Shown: positions 26,229 to 35,655 of the stretch, one piece after another
Numbering within the stretch: the stretch's first letter is position 1
Layout of the letters: the number at the start of each line of letters is the position of its first letter
Assembly: GCA_023411575.1 (NCBI GenBank)
Contig: JAEYOP010000049.1
Location: 8,353 to 72,352, forward strand
Length of the DNA stretch: 64,000 bases
Source of the DNA: Bacillota bacterium
GTDB taxonomy: Bacteria; Bacillota; Clostridia; Acetivibrionales; DTU013
Direction of reading: 5' to 3'
Program-made: the position numbers and the translations under genes
Notes under the pieces: model-generated
Databases searched by the model: none
What the model was told of the DNA's origin: nothing
What the model saw: the letters and a program-made list of their open reading frames with translations, nothing else

Positions 26229-28502
26229 TTACGCTGTCCCCGCGCTTTTCCGGAAATCGGCCGGCGTCACGCCGTTGAGCTTCTTAAAGGTTTTGAAGAA
26301 ATAGGAGCAGTTGGCCAGCCCGATCTTTTCGGCGATTTTGGTGATGGGGTACTGGGTTTTCTGCAGCAGGTCCTTTGCCTTGTCCATCCGCACCTCCATG
26401 AGATAGTCGGGGATCGTTTTCAGCGTCTTCTGCTTGTAAAGTTTGCTGATATAGGACGGACTCATGTTGAGCTTATCCGCTATGGTGTTCAGGCACAGGT
26501 CCGGGTTTTCATATTCCGCATAAATGATGTTGTTGATGCTGTGTACGAGATTTTCATGCTTCATGCTGCGTTTCCCGTCCAGCATCAGCTTCATTTCGTC
26601 AAAAAGCCGGAAGAACCTTCCGTTCACCTCTTCCAGGGTATCGATGGCGCCGGCGTTCAGGACGGAAATACGGATGTCCGGCTGGAAAAGCAGCGAATTG
26701 TTTTTGCATACGATATTGATGGTGTTCGATACGGTCAGGGCAAGATGGGAAACGACAAAGTTCACGACGGCGAAAGGATAGTTCACCGTATCATTGACAA
26801 TTTCGCGATACAGGCTTTTCATCGTCTCCGTATCATAGCTGAGAATCGCTTCCATAAGCTGCTTTTCCTTCTGCATGGGATAAACATATTCCTTTTCTTT
26901 CAACCGCATAATGTCCTGCGACCGGATTATGCAGCTGTACCCGTAAAACAGCCGGTGGTTGGACGCCTCAAGCAACTGGTTGTACAAGGCGGCTGCCTTT
27001 TCCATCAGCCCTTCGGCCGGACCTACGGTGATCGAGACGGAGGCATCGACAAATTCCCGGATATGAGAGGGGAAGGAGAAAAGCAGCTCCCGGAATTCCG
27101 CACTTTCCAGGGCCATATCGTCGCCGTTGGGATTCAGGAGCAAAACAATGCGGTCTTCTCCCATGTCCACGGCCTCCGCGGAGAAACGGGCGGAGCACAA
27201 TTCCGCCGCGATATTGCCGATTCCGAACCGGTAAAGCTTCAGATCCTCTATACTGTGCTGCCGGGACAATTCTCCGTAGCGGTCGATCCGCAGCAGAACC
27301 ATCAGCAGATTTCCTTCCGGCTGCAGGCAGATGTCGTATTCCCTGAAATTTTTCTGCAGGGACGGAAGCCCGGTGGATTCCCTGCCCAGGAGCAGGTTGC
27401 TGAGGTACTCCTGCTTCAGGATCTTGTTCCGGTTGTACCGTTCCATCTCCAGCAGCTTCAGGTTGACGAGCTTTTTATCGATAGGGCGCGAGAGCTGCCT
27501 TGAAACGGCGAAGGCCAGCAGGAAGCTGAGCAGGAGAATGATCGAGCAGATGGTGATCAGGTGGTGGGTCATTTGCTCCACATCGCTGAAGATGACGTCA
27601 TAGGGCGTTACCCGGATATACCGCCACCCGAGGGAGTCCGGGCTCGTGTAGGTGATAAAGGATTTTGTCCCGGATACGGAGTCGATGAGATAACCGGAGG
27701 TATCCGCATGGGAAAGGATATACTGGATATAGGACCTGGAGGAAAGATCGGTCAGCATCCTGTCGTTCTTGCTATTGGAGGCCAGCCGGCCTGTGCTGTC
27801 GATAATGAAGGTATCGCTCAGGGGACTTTTCGCGCTGGCGGTCATCACGTCATGGATCCAGCTTTCCGCGATGTTGACGAATACGACGCCGCTGCTGGTT
27901 TCATCATAGGCAAAAGGATCATAATAAAGGAAGGTATAGCAGCTATAGAATTCCGAGCCGGGAACATCAAAAGTAAAACACCGGGGTATGGGCTCGTAAA
28001 TCCGGTATTGCTCGATATTGTCGATGAGCCGGATGATATCCCGGTCGGCGAAATTGGTTTTTTCGTGGGTACTTCCAAGCAGACCGTCGATATTCTTGTC
28101 CTCGTTGTTCGTACTGGCGAAAAAGGTTTCGGTAGAGCTGTTGTACAGGTAGATCGAGTCGATGAACGGCATGGACACCTTGTAGCTCCCAAGCTGGTTG
28201 ATGGCGGGGGTAATGTCGTATACATCGGGTTCGGAGAAATAAAGCAGCTTGGAGATGTACAAATCCGAATAAATCTGGCTGGACAGGGTCCTTGCCATTT
28301 CCGTCATGGTGGAGACCTCGTTGCTGGTTTGCGCCATACTGTCCAGGTTGTCGGAGTATACGATGTTCCTGGCAATATCACGGAATTTTACATACAGCAC
28401 CGAGGACGAAATAATGGTGGTGACAACAATACAGGTGATCAGGGACAGAAACAGCTTTATATACAGCTGGCTGTTCTTTTTCGTAAACAGTTTTTTGCGC
28501 AT
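26229..28502 (-). CDS. Membrane-bound sensor with C-terminal AraC DNA-binding domain
   Basis: This 757-aa protein has a membrane helix near residues 13-33 (LYIKLFLSLITCIVVTTIIS), a large extracellular Cache-like domain, a second span near 298-320 (LITICSIILLLSFLLAFAV), then a cytoplasmic region and an AraC helix-turn-helix at the end (LCLNTIADKLNMSPSYISKLYKQ, CSYFFKTFKKLNGVTPADFR). It has the same plan as the protein at 6677 but is clearly diverged. It is 46 bp downstream of another AraC gene on the same strand. Both are divergent from importer 2, their probable target. Confidence 0.88.
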   Translation of the reverse strand: MRKKLFTKKNSQLYIKLFLSLITCIVVTTIISSSVLYVKFRDIARNIVYSDNLDSMAQTSNEVSTMTEMARTLSSQIYSDLYISKLLYFSEPDVYDITPAINQLGSYKVSMPFIDSIYLYNSSTETFFASTNNEDKNIDGLLGSTHEKTNFADRDIIRLIDNIEQYRIYEPIPRCFTFDVPGSEFYSCYTFLYYDPFAYDETSSGVVFVNIAESWIHDVMTASAKSPLSDTFIIDSTGRLASNSKNDRMLTDLSSRSYIQYILSHADTSGYLIDSVSGTKSFITYTSPDSLGWRYIRVTPYDVIFSDVEQMTHHLITICSIILLLSFLLAFAVSRQLSRPIDKKLVNLKLLEMERYNRNKILKQEYLSNLLLGRESTGLPSLQKNFREYDICLQPEGNLLMVLLRIDRYGELSRQHSIEDLKLYRFGIGNIAAELCSARFSAEAVDMGEDRIVLLLNPNGDDMALESAEFRELLFSFPSHIREFVDASVSITVGPAEGLMEKAAALYNQLLEASNHRLFYGYSCIIRSQDIMRLKEKEYVYPMQKEKQLMEAILSYDTETMKSLYREIVNDTVNYPFAVVNFVVSHLALTVSNTINIVCKNNSLLFQPDIRISVLNAGAIDTLEEVNGRFFRLFDEMKLMLDGKRSMKHENLVHSINNIIYAEYENPDLCLNTIADKLNMSPSYISKLYKQKTLKTIPDYLMEVRMDKAKDLLQKTQYPITKIAEKIGLANCSYFFKTFKKLNGVTPADFRKSAGTA

Positions 28503-28548
28503 CGCATTCCTCCATGGATTCTTTGGGGCTTGTGCCGGTTTCCCGCCT

Positions 28549-29397
28549 TCAGCCGGAGCTTTGCTTCTTGTAGGTGCTGGGGGATATTCCCACGACCCTG
28601 CGGAACACCTTGCTGAAATACAACGGGTTTTCGTATCCCACGATGGACGACACCTCCGCTACGTTGAGCGACGAGCCGGACAACAGCTTTTTCGCCTCAT
28701 TCACCCGGAGCTTGGTGATGTATTCGACCGGGGTCATTCCCGTTTCCGCTTTGAACTTGTGGATGAACCGGTACAGGCTCAGATTGCACTCGCCAGCCAG
28801 GTCGGCAACCGTAAAGCGCTGATGGTATGTCCCATGTATTTTGACCAGGACCCTTTTGATGGAATTCCCGGTCTGGCCGTATTCCTCCTTGCGGAGCAGG
28901 ACTTCCCTTCCGAAGGAGGCCAGCAGCTGCAAAAAATAGGAGGAGGCCATCAGCCGGAAGTGTTCCTTTTTGATTTGCAGCTCCAGGATGATTTTTTCGA
29001 ACAACTCGATGAAAGGCTCCCGGATTCCGACCTGCTTTACGGGCGATTCCAGGAGGCCGGCCGCCTGCAGGTATTCTTCCGCGGCGGAGCCGGTGAAATG
29101 GGCCCAGTACAGCTCGGTGCCGTCCTTTGCCAGGAAGCTGTAATGCTGCGGCTGCCGGGGGCGGTATACGACGATGCTTCCCTTTGGCACTTCACGGGCA
29201 ATTCCGTCCAGTATAAAGGTCCCTTTCCCGTTCACGAGGTAAATAAGCTGATAGTCCGCTCTTCCACAGGCCCTTGTGCGGGTCAGGTTCATGGTTTTCA
29301 ATATCTGGTGGCCGCACCAGTTGACTGCAAGGGGGCTTTTGCCGTCCTGCAGTCCGGCCTCCGTCCAATCCAACGCATTGCCGGCGATGTTCATCAT
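28549..29397 (-). CDS. AraC-family transcriptional regulator with cupin sensor
   Basis: This 282-aa cytoplasmic regulator has an N-terminal cupin (YLVNGKGTFILDGIAREVPKGSIVVY) and a C-terminal AraC domain (FTVADLAGECNLSLYRFIHKF, YENPLYFSKVFRRVVGISPSTYKKQ). It heads a two-gene minus-strand unit with the membrane sensor. It reads away from importer 2 across a 290-bp region, so local control of importer 2 is likely. Two regulators facing one importer suggest layered sensing (an outside sugar through the membrane sensor, an inside sugar here). Confidence 0.9.
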   Translation of the reverse strand: MMNIAGNALDWTEAGLQDGKSPLAVNWCGHQILKTMNLTRTRACGRADYQLIYLVNGKGTFILDGIAREVPKGSIVVYRPRQPQHYSFLAKDGTELYWAHFTGSAAEEYLQAAGLLESPVKQVGIREPFIELFEKIILELQIKKEHFRLMASSYFLQLLASFGREVLLRKEEYGQTGNSIKRVLVKIHGTYHQRFTVADLAGECNLSLYRFIHKFKAETGMTPVEYITKLRVNEAKKLLSGSSLNVAEVSSIVGYENPLYFSKVFRRVVGISPSTYKKQSSG

Positions 29398-29575
29398 GTC
29401 CGTTGCTGTTCCTTTTCCTGTTTTTGGGGATTTCGTTCTGAAAAGTGCGTACTTCTTTCTTTTTTATTATAAGAAAACGAAGAACCTCCGGCAAGCTCAT
29501 CACAGAAAATTGCACAATAGGCAGAAAAGTAGAGTCCGATTTTCTTTTAAGTACACAAAAGAACGAAAAGTGCAG

Positions 29576-29605
29576 TTTCAATCAAACCGGTCCCGTGCTT
29601 ATAAT
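29576..29605 (+). promoter_or_regulatory. Probable promoter of importer 2
   Basis: TTTCAA (29576-29581) and TATAAT (29600-29605) are separated by 18 bp, about 80 bp before the permease start. GAAAAGTGC occurs just upstream at 29565 and again at 29440, possibly regulator half-sites. The rest of the 290-bp divergent region (29398-29687) shows no gene. Confidence 0.45.
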
Positions 29606-29687
29606 TAGACTCACAGCAAGGGTGTTCCGAAGGGAAGTCATAATTTCATGAGCCTTGTTCCGCAAGGCCGCTTGGGAGGGTTTATCC

Positions 29688-30617
29688 GTGAAACTGAAAC
29701 GAGAAAGTACATTGCTCTACGATTTTAAAAAGAACAAAGTAATGCTTTTGATGGTTTCCCCCATCGTCATTTTCTTCTTTATAAATTCGTATCTGCCAAT
29801 GGTCGGTATCTATTATGCATTTACAAAATTCAATTTTGAAGGCGGCTTGTTCGGAAGTCCCTTTGTAGGACTTGAAAACTTCAAGTTCCTGGTCCAGTCC
29901 GGAACCATTCTGAAAATCACGACCAATACGGTCCTGTATAATCTGGCCTTTATCCTTCTGGGAAATTTCCTGCAGATCTTCATCGCGATCCTGCTCAGCG
30001 AAATTCCGGCCAGGCGCTACGCCAAGTTTACCCAGTCGGCGATGTTCCTGCCCTATTTCGTATCTTACGTTATCGTAGGCGTTTTGGTTTACAACCTGTT
30101 CAACTATGAATCCGGGCTGGTCAACGGAACGTTGAAATCCATGGGACTTGCCGCATTCGATGCGTACAGCACCCCCTGGATCTGGAAATTCGTTTTGGTC
30201 GCCCTGTATTTATGGAAACAGCTCGGGTATGGTACCGTCATCTACCTGGCCGCCATCATGGGCATCAGCTCCGAGTTTTATGAAGCGGCTAAAATCGATG
30301 GGGCCAATATCTTCAAACAAATCCGCCACATTACGATCCCGATGCTGGTCCCGACCTTCATCATCCTGTTCCTCTTCAGCCTGGGAAGCATCATGCGCGG
30401 GCAGTTCGACCTGTTCTACCAGGTAATCGGCTCCAATGGAGTTCTTTTCGACGCGACGGACATCATCGATACTTATGTATTCCGTGCCTTAAGGCAGAAT
30501 TTCGATGTCGGCATGGGAACCGCGGCTGGTCTGTATCAGTCCCTGTTCGGTTTCATTATCATTCTCACGGTCAACTGGCTGATCAAAAGAAGCCACGAAG
30601 AATACGCACTGTTTTAG
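29688..30617 (+). CDS. ABC sugar importer 2, permease (LplB type)
   Basis: This 309-aa inner-membrane CUT1 permease has six hydrophobic segments (first LLMVSPIVIFFFINSYLPMV) and an EAA loop YEAAKIDGANIFKQIRHITI. It starts at GTG 29688 after GGGAGGG with good spacing; the upstream in-frame ATG is poorly placed. The partner permease follows after 12 bp. It is co-directional with a Big_2-type binding protein, a GH50-like enzyme and a mutarotase-like protein, so these probably share a substrate. Confidence 0.9.
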   Translation: MKLKRESTLLYDFKKNKVMLLMVSPIVIFFFINSYLPMVGIYYAFTKFNFEGGLFGSPFVGLENFKFLVQSGTILKITTNTVLYNLAFILLGNFLQIFIAILLSEIPARRYAKFTQSAMFLPYFVSYVIVGVLVYNLFNYESGLVNGTLKSMGLAAFDAYSTPWIWKFVLVALYLWKQLGYGTVIYLAAIMGISSEFYEAAKIDGANIFKQIRHITIPMLVPTFIILFLFSLGSIMRGQFDLFYQVIGSNGVLFDATDIIDTYVFRALRQNFDVGMGTAAGLYQSLFGFIIILTVNWLIKRSHEEYALF

Positions 30618-30629
30618 GAGGTCTGTCTC

Positions 30630-31526
30630 ATGTCGAAAATAAGAAATGCAAAAAGCACTACTGTTTTTAATCTCATAGCCTATATCATCGTCGGCATCTT
30701 TGCGGTTTTGAGTATCCTGCCGTTTTGGCTGATTATTTCCGGCTCCTTTACCTCAAACGAATCCATCATCCTGCATGGATACCGCTTGTTCCCCGAGGCC
30801 TTCTCCCTGGAGGCCTACAACGCAATTTTCATCATCCCGGAGGGAATCTTCAACGCTTACAAGATCACCATTTTCGTGACGCTTGTCGGAACGCTGAGCG
30901 GCCTTTTCCTGATCTCCATGGGCGGATACGTGCTGCAGAGGAAAGACTTCCGGAGCCGGAACAAAATCTCGTTTTTCGTGTACTTTACGACCCTGTTCCA
31001 GGGCGGCCTGATTCCGTGGTACATCCTGCTGACCAATTACCTTGGCCTGAAGGACAAGATTGCCGTATTAATCTTACCCGGACTGATGACGCCGTTCCTG
31101 ATCATCCTGATGAAGAACTTTATCAAAATGGCTGTGCCGGATGAGGTGATCGAATCCGCAAAAATCGACGGAGCAGGGGACTTTAAAATTTACCGCAGCA
31201 TCGTGCTTTCCCTTTCCGGACCGGGACTTGCGACCATCGCCCTGTTCCTGGCCCTCCAATACTGGAACGACTGGTTTATGAGCATGCTTTACATCGATAC
31301 GCCGGAGAAATACAGCCTCCAGTTCTTCCTCTACAACATGCTCAACGGAGCCGAATTCCTGAGAAATCTCTCCCAGGGCGCAGGCGTGAACATCAGCGTC
31401 CAGATCCCCGCCGAGACCACCAAGCTGGCGATGGCGGTAGTTGTTGTCGGCCCCATTATATTCCTTTATCCCTTCATCCAGCGCTTTTTCGTAAAAGGCT
31501 TGACCATCGGCGCGGTAAAAGGCTGA
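30630..31526 (+). CDS. ABC sugar importer 2, permease (YtcP type)
   Basis: This 298-aa protein is the second channel subunit of importer 2. It has six hydrophobic segments, the EAA loop IESAKIDGAGDFKIYRSIV, and the characteristic end FVKGLTIGAVKG. It starts 12 bp after the first permease with an AGGAGGT ribosome site. The following gap of 120 bp precedes the binding-protein gene. Confidence 0.9.
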   Translation: MSKIRNAKSTTVFNLIAYIIVGIFAVLSILPFWLIISGSFTSNESIILHGYRLFPEAFSLEAYNAIFIIPEGIFNAYKITIFVTLVGTLSGLFLISMGGYVLQRKDFRSRNKISFFVYFTTLFQGGLIPWYILLTNYLGLKDKIAVLILPGLMTPFLIILMKNFIKMAVPDEVIESAKIDGAGDFKIYRSIVLSLSGPGLATIALFLALQYWNDWFMSMLYIDTPEKYSLQFFLYNMLNGAEFLRNLSQGAGVNISVQIPAETTKLAMAVVVVGPIIFLYPFIQRFFVKGLTIGAVKG

Positions 31527-31646
31527 CGGAGTATTTAAGGTATAACAGGAATCCAATTTGCAAGGGAGGTGCACCGGTTTTATTATTCACCTGTCTCAAA
31601 TGAAGCAAGGGACCCCGTATTTAAAATTTTGAATGGAGGATGGTTT

Positions 31647-33419
31647 ATGAAAAAGGTACTTTCATTAGTTCTATGCATTGCTATCGTATTGTCGCTCGCA
31701 TTGTCGGTTTCAGCAATCAGCACGGTCGCAGTCAAGAGCATTTCCATTGACAAGACCTCGCTTTCGATGAAAGCAGGGGACGTTTATGCATTGAAGATCA
31801 CTTACACTCCTGCCAATACTACGCAGAAGCTGCTGACCTTCTCGACCACCAATAAAAATGTCGCAACCGTGGACAAAACCGGAAAAATTATCGCCATCCG
31901 GGCGGGCAAAGCTACGATTACCGTAGCCAGCAGCTCAAACAGCAAGCTCGTTCAGAAGTGTAATGTCGTTGTTTCCGGCGGAATCGACATTTCCAAGAAG
32001 GTTACTCTCCAGTTCTTCATGCTCGGCAATGCCCCGAGAGATCTGAAGATCATCCAGAACGAAGTAAACAAGCTTGCAAAGAAGGATCTGAACTGTGAAG
32101 TAAAATACAACTTTACGACATGGTCCGATACGACTACGAAATATAATCTTCTCCTTTCCTCCGGCCAGAATGTAGACCTGCTCTTCACCGCTGACTGGAT
32201 GAATTACAACCAGTACGCATTGAAGGGCGCGTTCACTCCCTTGGAAGACATCGTGCCGAAGGCTGCTCCGGACCTGTGGAATTTTGTTCCCGCTTCCTTC
32301 TGGAACGCCGTAAAGGTGAACAAGCACATCTACACGATCCCGGCAACCTGGAAGGAATACACTCCTGAAGGACCGATGTGGAGAGAAGATCTCAGGATCA
32401 AGTACGGCTGCGCTCCGATAACGAATATTGCCACCCTGGAAGCATACCTCGAGGCAATCAAGAAGAATGAACCCACCATGCTCCCGACCGAAGCCATCGT
32501 GCTCGACTGGGGCACCGGCGGACCGTCTTTCCAGGGCTTCAATCCCATTTTCAATTTCAACTATACTTCCGACTTCTTTGCTTACGGCCTGATCAACAAC
32601 TACAAAACTCCGAGCAAGACCATCAATTACTGGGCATCCGACGATTTCGTAAAAGATGCGCAGACCCTGAGAAGGTGGCAGGAAAAAGGTCTCTGGTCCA
32701 AGAGCGCCCTTTCCACCAAGTCCTATCCGGACGACGAATTTGAAAACGGCAAGGTTGCCTGCGTGCTTTCCAACAATCCGGGCAAATATGCCACCACTCT
32801 TTCCAAGGTTTCACAGGCTCATCCTGATTGGAAAGTCGGCTTTATTACCGGCGGAGACGTTACCGGTTATGTAGTGCCTGTACATCCGGTTCATAACGGT
32901 TTTGCAGTGCCCAAGAGCAGCAAGAACGCTGAAAGGGCTGTAGCATTCTATTCCAAGATGGTACTCGACAAAGAATACAACTACCTGACCGAATACGGCA
33001 TCGAAGGCGTAAACTTCAGCATTACCAAGGACGGGCACTATGACATGATCGGCGATGTAAAGACCAATGGCTTCGCAAGGGAAAACATGAACGGCTGGGC
33101 ATGGAGAAATCCGGACATCCAGTTGTTTGACCCCAGCTTCGACGTTGTTCTGGACATCTTCAAGAAATATGACGCCATCGCAGCTGAAAATATCTTCGGC
33201 GGCTTCGTCGAAGACTACTCCCCCTACCAGACGGAACGTACAGCGCTTTACCAGGTTCAGACCCAGTATCTGGTTCCTCTCCTCGGCGGCTTTGTGGACG
33301 ATGTGGATGCGGGTGTAAAGACCTTCCGTGAAAAGGCGAAGGCAGCCGGTCTGGAAAAGGTACAGGCCGGATTTACAAAGCAGTGGGAAGCATACTGCAA
33401 AGAGATGGGTTACAAATAA
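31647..33419 (+). CDS. Solute-binding protein 2 with N-terminal Big_2 domain
   Basis: This 590-aa exported protein has a signal peptide at residues 1-24 (ending SVSA) with no lipobox. Residues about 28-110 are a Big_2 Ig fold sharing the NTTQKLL block and the GKATITVASSS end with binding protein 1. The solute-binding domain starts near residue 118 (KVTLQFFMLGNAP) and has family-typical segments (LLLSSGQNVDLLFTADWMNYNQ, IPATWKEYTPEGPMWREDL). It ends importer 2 and is followed by a strong terminator. How it stays at the cell surface without a lipid anchor is an open question. Confidence 0.85.
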   Translation: MKKVLSLVLCIAIVLSLALSVSAISTVAVKSISIDKTSLSMKAGDVYALKITYTPANTTQKLLTFSTTNKNVATVDKTGKIIAIRAGKATITVASSSNSKLVQKCNVVVSGGIDISKKVTLQFFMLGNAPRDLKIIQNEVNKLAKKDLNCEVKYNFTTWSDTTTKYNLLLSSGQNVDLLFTADWMNYNQYALKGAFTPLEDIVPKAAPDLWNFVPASFWNAVKVNKHIYTIPATWKEYTPEGPMWREDLRIKYGCAPITNIATLEAYLEAIKKNEPTMLPTEAIVLDWGTGGPSFQGFNPIFNFNYTSDFFAYGLINNYKTPSKTINYWASDDFVKDAQTLRRWQEKGLWSKSALSTKSYPDDEFENGKVACVLSNNPGKYATTLSKVSQAHPDWKVGFITGGDVTGYVVPVHPVHNGFAVPKSSKNAERAVAFYSKMVLDKEYNYLTEYGIEGVNFSITKDGHYDMIGDVKTNGFARENMNGWAWRNPDIQLFDPSFDVVLDIFKKYDAIAAENIFGGFVEDYSPYQTERTALYQVQTQYLVPLLGGFVDDVDAGVKTFREKAKAAGLEKVQAGFTKQWEAYCKEMGYK

Positions 33420-33474
33420 ACCGGTGAATACTCTTACGGCTCTATATACCACCAATCCCTGAGGCAAATTGGAA

Positions 33475-33511
33475 GGACCGTGCGGAATCGACAGACTCCG
33501 CACGGTCTTTT
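33475..33511 (+). terminator. Terminator after binding protein 2
   Basis: GACCGTGCGGA pairs perfectly with TCCGCACGGTC across an 11-nt loop, and TTTT follows. It separates importer 2 from the GH50-like gene. Confidence 0.88.
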
Positions 33512-33557
33512 CCCCTGTGTTATAATTTATATAAAATGCTATAACGAGGTGATTCGG

Positions 33558-35576
33558 ATGCAAGGGATTCCTATTGTGCAAGAACTCCTGCTAAAGGAGA
33601 CAAAAATCCTGTCCGGTACGCAAAATGACGCCGTACTGCTCCTTTCAAAGGACGGAAGCGGCTTGTCCCTCTCCCAGTTGGTACGGCACAGCGAGCGCTA
33701 TCTGACTTTTTTTATCGAGTTGCTGGAGGACCACAGCATTCCGATGAATTTCTTTTTCTACAGCCGGGAGGAACCGCAGGGGAAACCCGCGTTCAACCTT
33801 CGTTTCGGCATCATGCCCCGCATAAGGACATTGATCTGCATTGATACGCAATGGCTGGATGCCCGCGTGCTTTTTCCCGAAAACAACGAAGGGCAGCTTA
33901 AAGTCGTTTGTCACGGAAGAAGGCTGGAGCCGAACGAAATCCATCATGTCACGTTTACGAATTATCCCTGCTTCCATGATGTACAGGTCCGGCTGTCGGA
34001 AATACAGCTTACGGACACCCCGCCGCAGGAGTATCCTTTGCCGGACGTCCGGCTGATTGATGAAATGGGGCAATACAAGCGGAAGGATTGGCCGCAGAAG
34101 GTGGGGAATCTCGGGGAGCTTCGGGGTCGGCTGCAGCATTTCGACGCCTCCCTGCCCGAAGGGTATCCTTTCTCCAACTGGAGCTCCTTCGGCGGATGGA
34201 AATCGAAGAAGCTGGCGGAGGGCACGGGGTTTTTCTCCAGGATCAAGGCGGAAGGTCGCTGGTGGCTGGTGGACCCGGAAGGGTATGCCTTTTTCAGCAT
34301 GGGACCGGATTGCGTGGTAGCCAGGGCGGACTGCCGGGTGGACGGGATCGAGAAATTTATGGATTGGCTGCCGGACCGGGAGGACCCCGAGTACGGAGGC
34401 ATGTTTGACGGCTGGAGGGGAAAATTCAACATCCCCAGAAGGCGGCAGGCCAGGCTGTTTTCCTTTGAGCAGGCGAACCTCTACAGGGTGTTCGGGAGCG
34501 AATGGTATCCAAAATGGAGCAGCATTATGGAAAGGCAGCTGAAGCAGTGCGGCATGAACACGCTGGGCAACTGGTCCGACCGGAAGCTCCTGGGCAGGAT
34601 GGACCTTCCGTATGTCACCATGCTGCCGCGCTTCCCTTCGACGGAACAAAAAATATTTCGGGATTTCCCGGATGTCTTCAGCCCGGAATACGGCGAAGAC
34701 GCCGCAAAGGCGGCGGAAGAGCTGCGGGCCGGCTGCCGGGATCCGCTCATGATCGGATACTTCCTGAGCAATGAACCTGCGTGGGCCTTTGTGGATAACC
34801 TGGTCCTTGCGGATGAGGTACTTTACAATCCCGCTCGGACGGTTTGCCGGGAAAGATTGATCGGCTTCCTGAGGGAAAGGTACGAGGATATCGAAGAGCT
34901 CAATAAAGCCTGGAACCAGGACTTCGGCAGCTTTAACGACCTGTATGCGCCCCTCCGGCAGGTTTCACGCCGGTCGGAGGAAGCCGGCCGCGATATGCGC
35001 GAATTCTCCCGGCTCATGATGAAAGCCTATGTGGAGATCCCCTCCAAAGCGTGCCGGGCTGCGGACCCCAACCATATGAACCTGGGTCTGCGCTGGGCCT
35101 GGATTTCCGACCCGGACGTCGTGACGGGGTGGCAGAATTTTGATGTGTTCTCCATCAACTGCTATGCGCTGGATCCGACCCCGGCGCTGGACAATGTGCA
35201 AAAGCTCCAGGTGGACCTTCCGGTCATGATCGGCGAATTCCACTTCGGGGCCCTCGACAGCGGGTTGACGGCAACGGGCCTGGAAGGCGTGCTGACGCAG
35301 AAGGACCGGGGACTGGCCTACCGGTATTATTGCGAGCGCGTGGCCAAGCATCCTTATGGCGTGGGCTGCCATTATTTCCAGTGCTATGACCAGTTCGCCC
35401 TGGGACGTTTCGACGGTGAGAATTACAACATCGGCCTCTTTGATATCTGCTCCCAGCCGTACAGGGAGATGATGGACGCCATTCGTACCTGCAGCGAGGG
35501 GATTTATCAGGTCGCCTCCGGTTTGAAAGAGCCGGCGGAGCAAAAGCCGGAATCCATACCGATGATCGCCTATTAA
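33558..35576 (+). CDS. GH50/beta-agarase-like TIM-barrel glycosidase
   Basis: This 672-aa cytoplasmic protein has a beta-rich N-terminal domain (to about residue 210) that leads into a barrel with blocks WWLVDPEGYAFFSMGPD, LKQCGMNTLGNWSD, YFLSNEPAW (acid/base candidate Glu406) and PVMIGEFHFGALDSG (nucleophile candidate Glu560). These resemble GH50 agarases and related clan GH-A enzymes. In a plant-polymer locus the true substrate is more likely a galactan or other hemicellulose fragment than agarose. The ATG at 33558 follows CGAGGTG. The mutarotase-like gene is 79 bp downstream. Confidence 0.65.
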   Translation: MQGIPIVQELLLKETKILSGTQNDAVLLLSKDGSGLSLSQLVRHSERYLTFFIELLEDHSIPMNFFFYSREEPQGKPAFNLRFGIMPRIRTLICIDTQWLDARVLFPENNEGQLKVVCHGRRLEPNEIHHVTFTNYPCFHDVQVRLSEIQLTDTPPQEYPLPDVRLIDEMGQYKRKDWPQKVGNLGELRGRLQHFDASLPEGYPFSNWSSFGGWKSKKLAEGTGFFSRIKAEGRWWLVDPEGYAFFSMGPDCVVARADCRVDGIEKFMDWLPDREDPEYGGMFDGWRGKFNIPRRRQARLFSFEQANLYRVFGSEWYPKWSSIMERQLKQCGMNTLGNWSDRKLLGRMDLPYVTMLPRFPSTEQKIFRDFPDVFSPEYGEDAAKAAEELRAGCRDPLMIGYFLSNEPAWAFVDNLVLADEVLYNPARTVCRERLIGFLRERYEDIEELNKAWNQDFGSFNDLYAPLRQVSRRSEEAGRDMREFSRLMMKAYVEIPSKACRAADPNHMNLGLRWAWISDPDVVTGWQNFDVFSINCYALDPTPALDNVQKLQVDLPVMIGEFHFGALDSGLTATGLEGVLTQKDRGLAYRYYCERVAKHPYGVGCHYFQCYDQFALGRFDGENYNIGLFDICSQPYREMMDAIRTCSEGIYQVASGLKEPAEQKPESIPMIAY

Positions 35577-35655
35577 GGAAAATTTCTGCTTGCCGGCGGC
35601 AGGGGCGGTGGGGTAAACTGGGGATAAGGCTCTTATCGTTCAGGAGGAAAACAGC

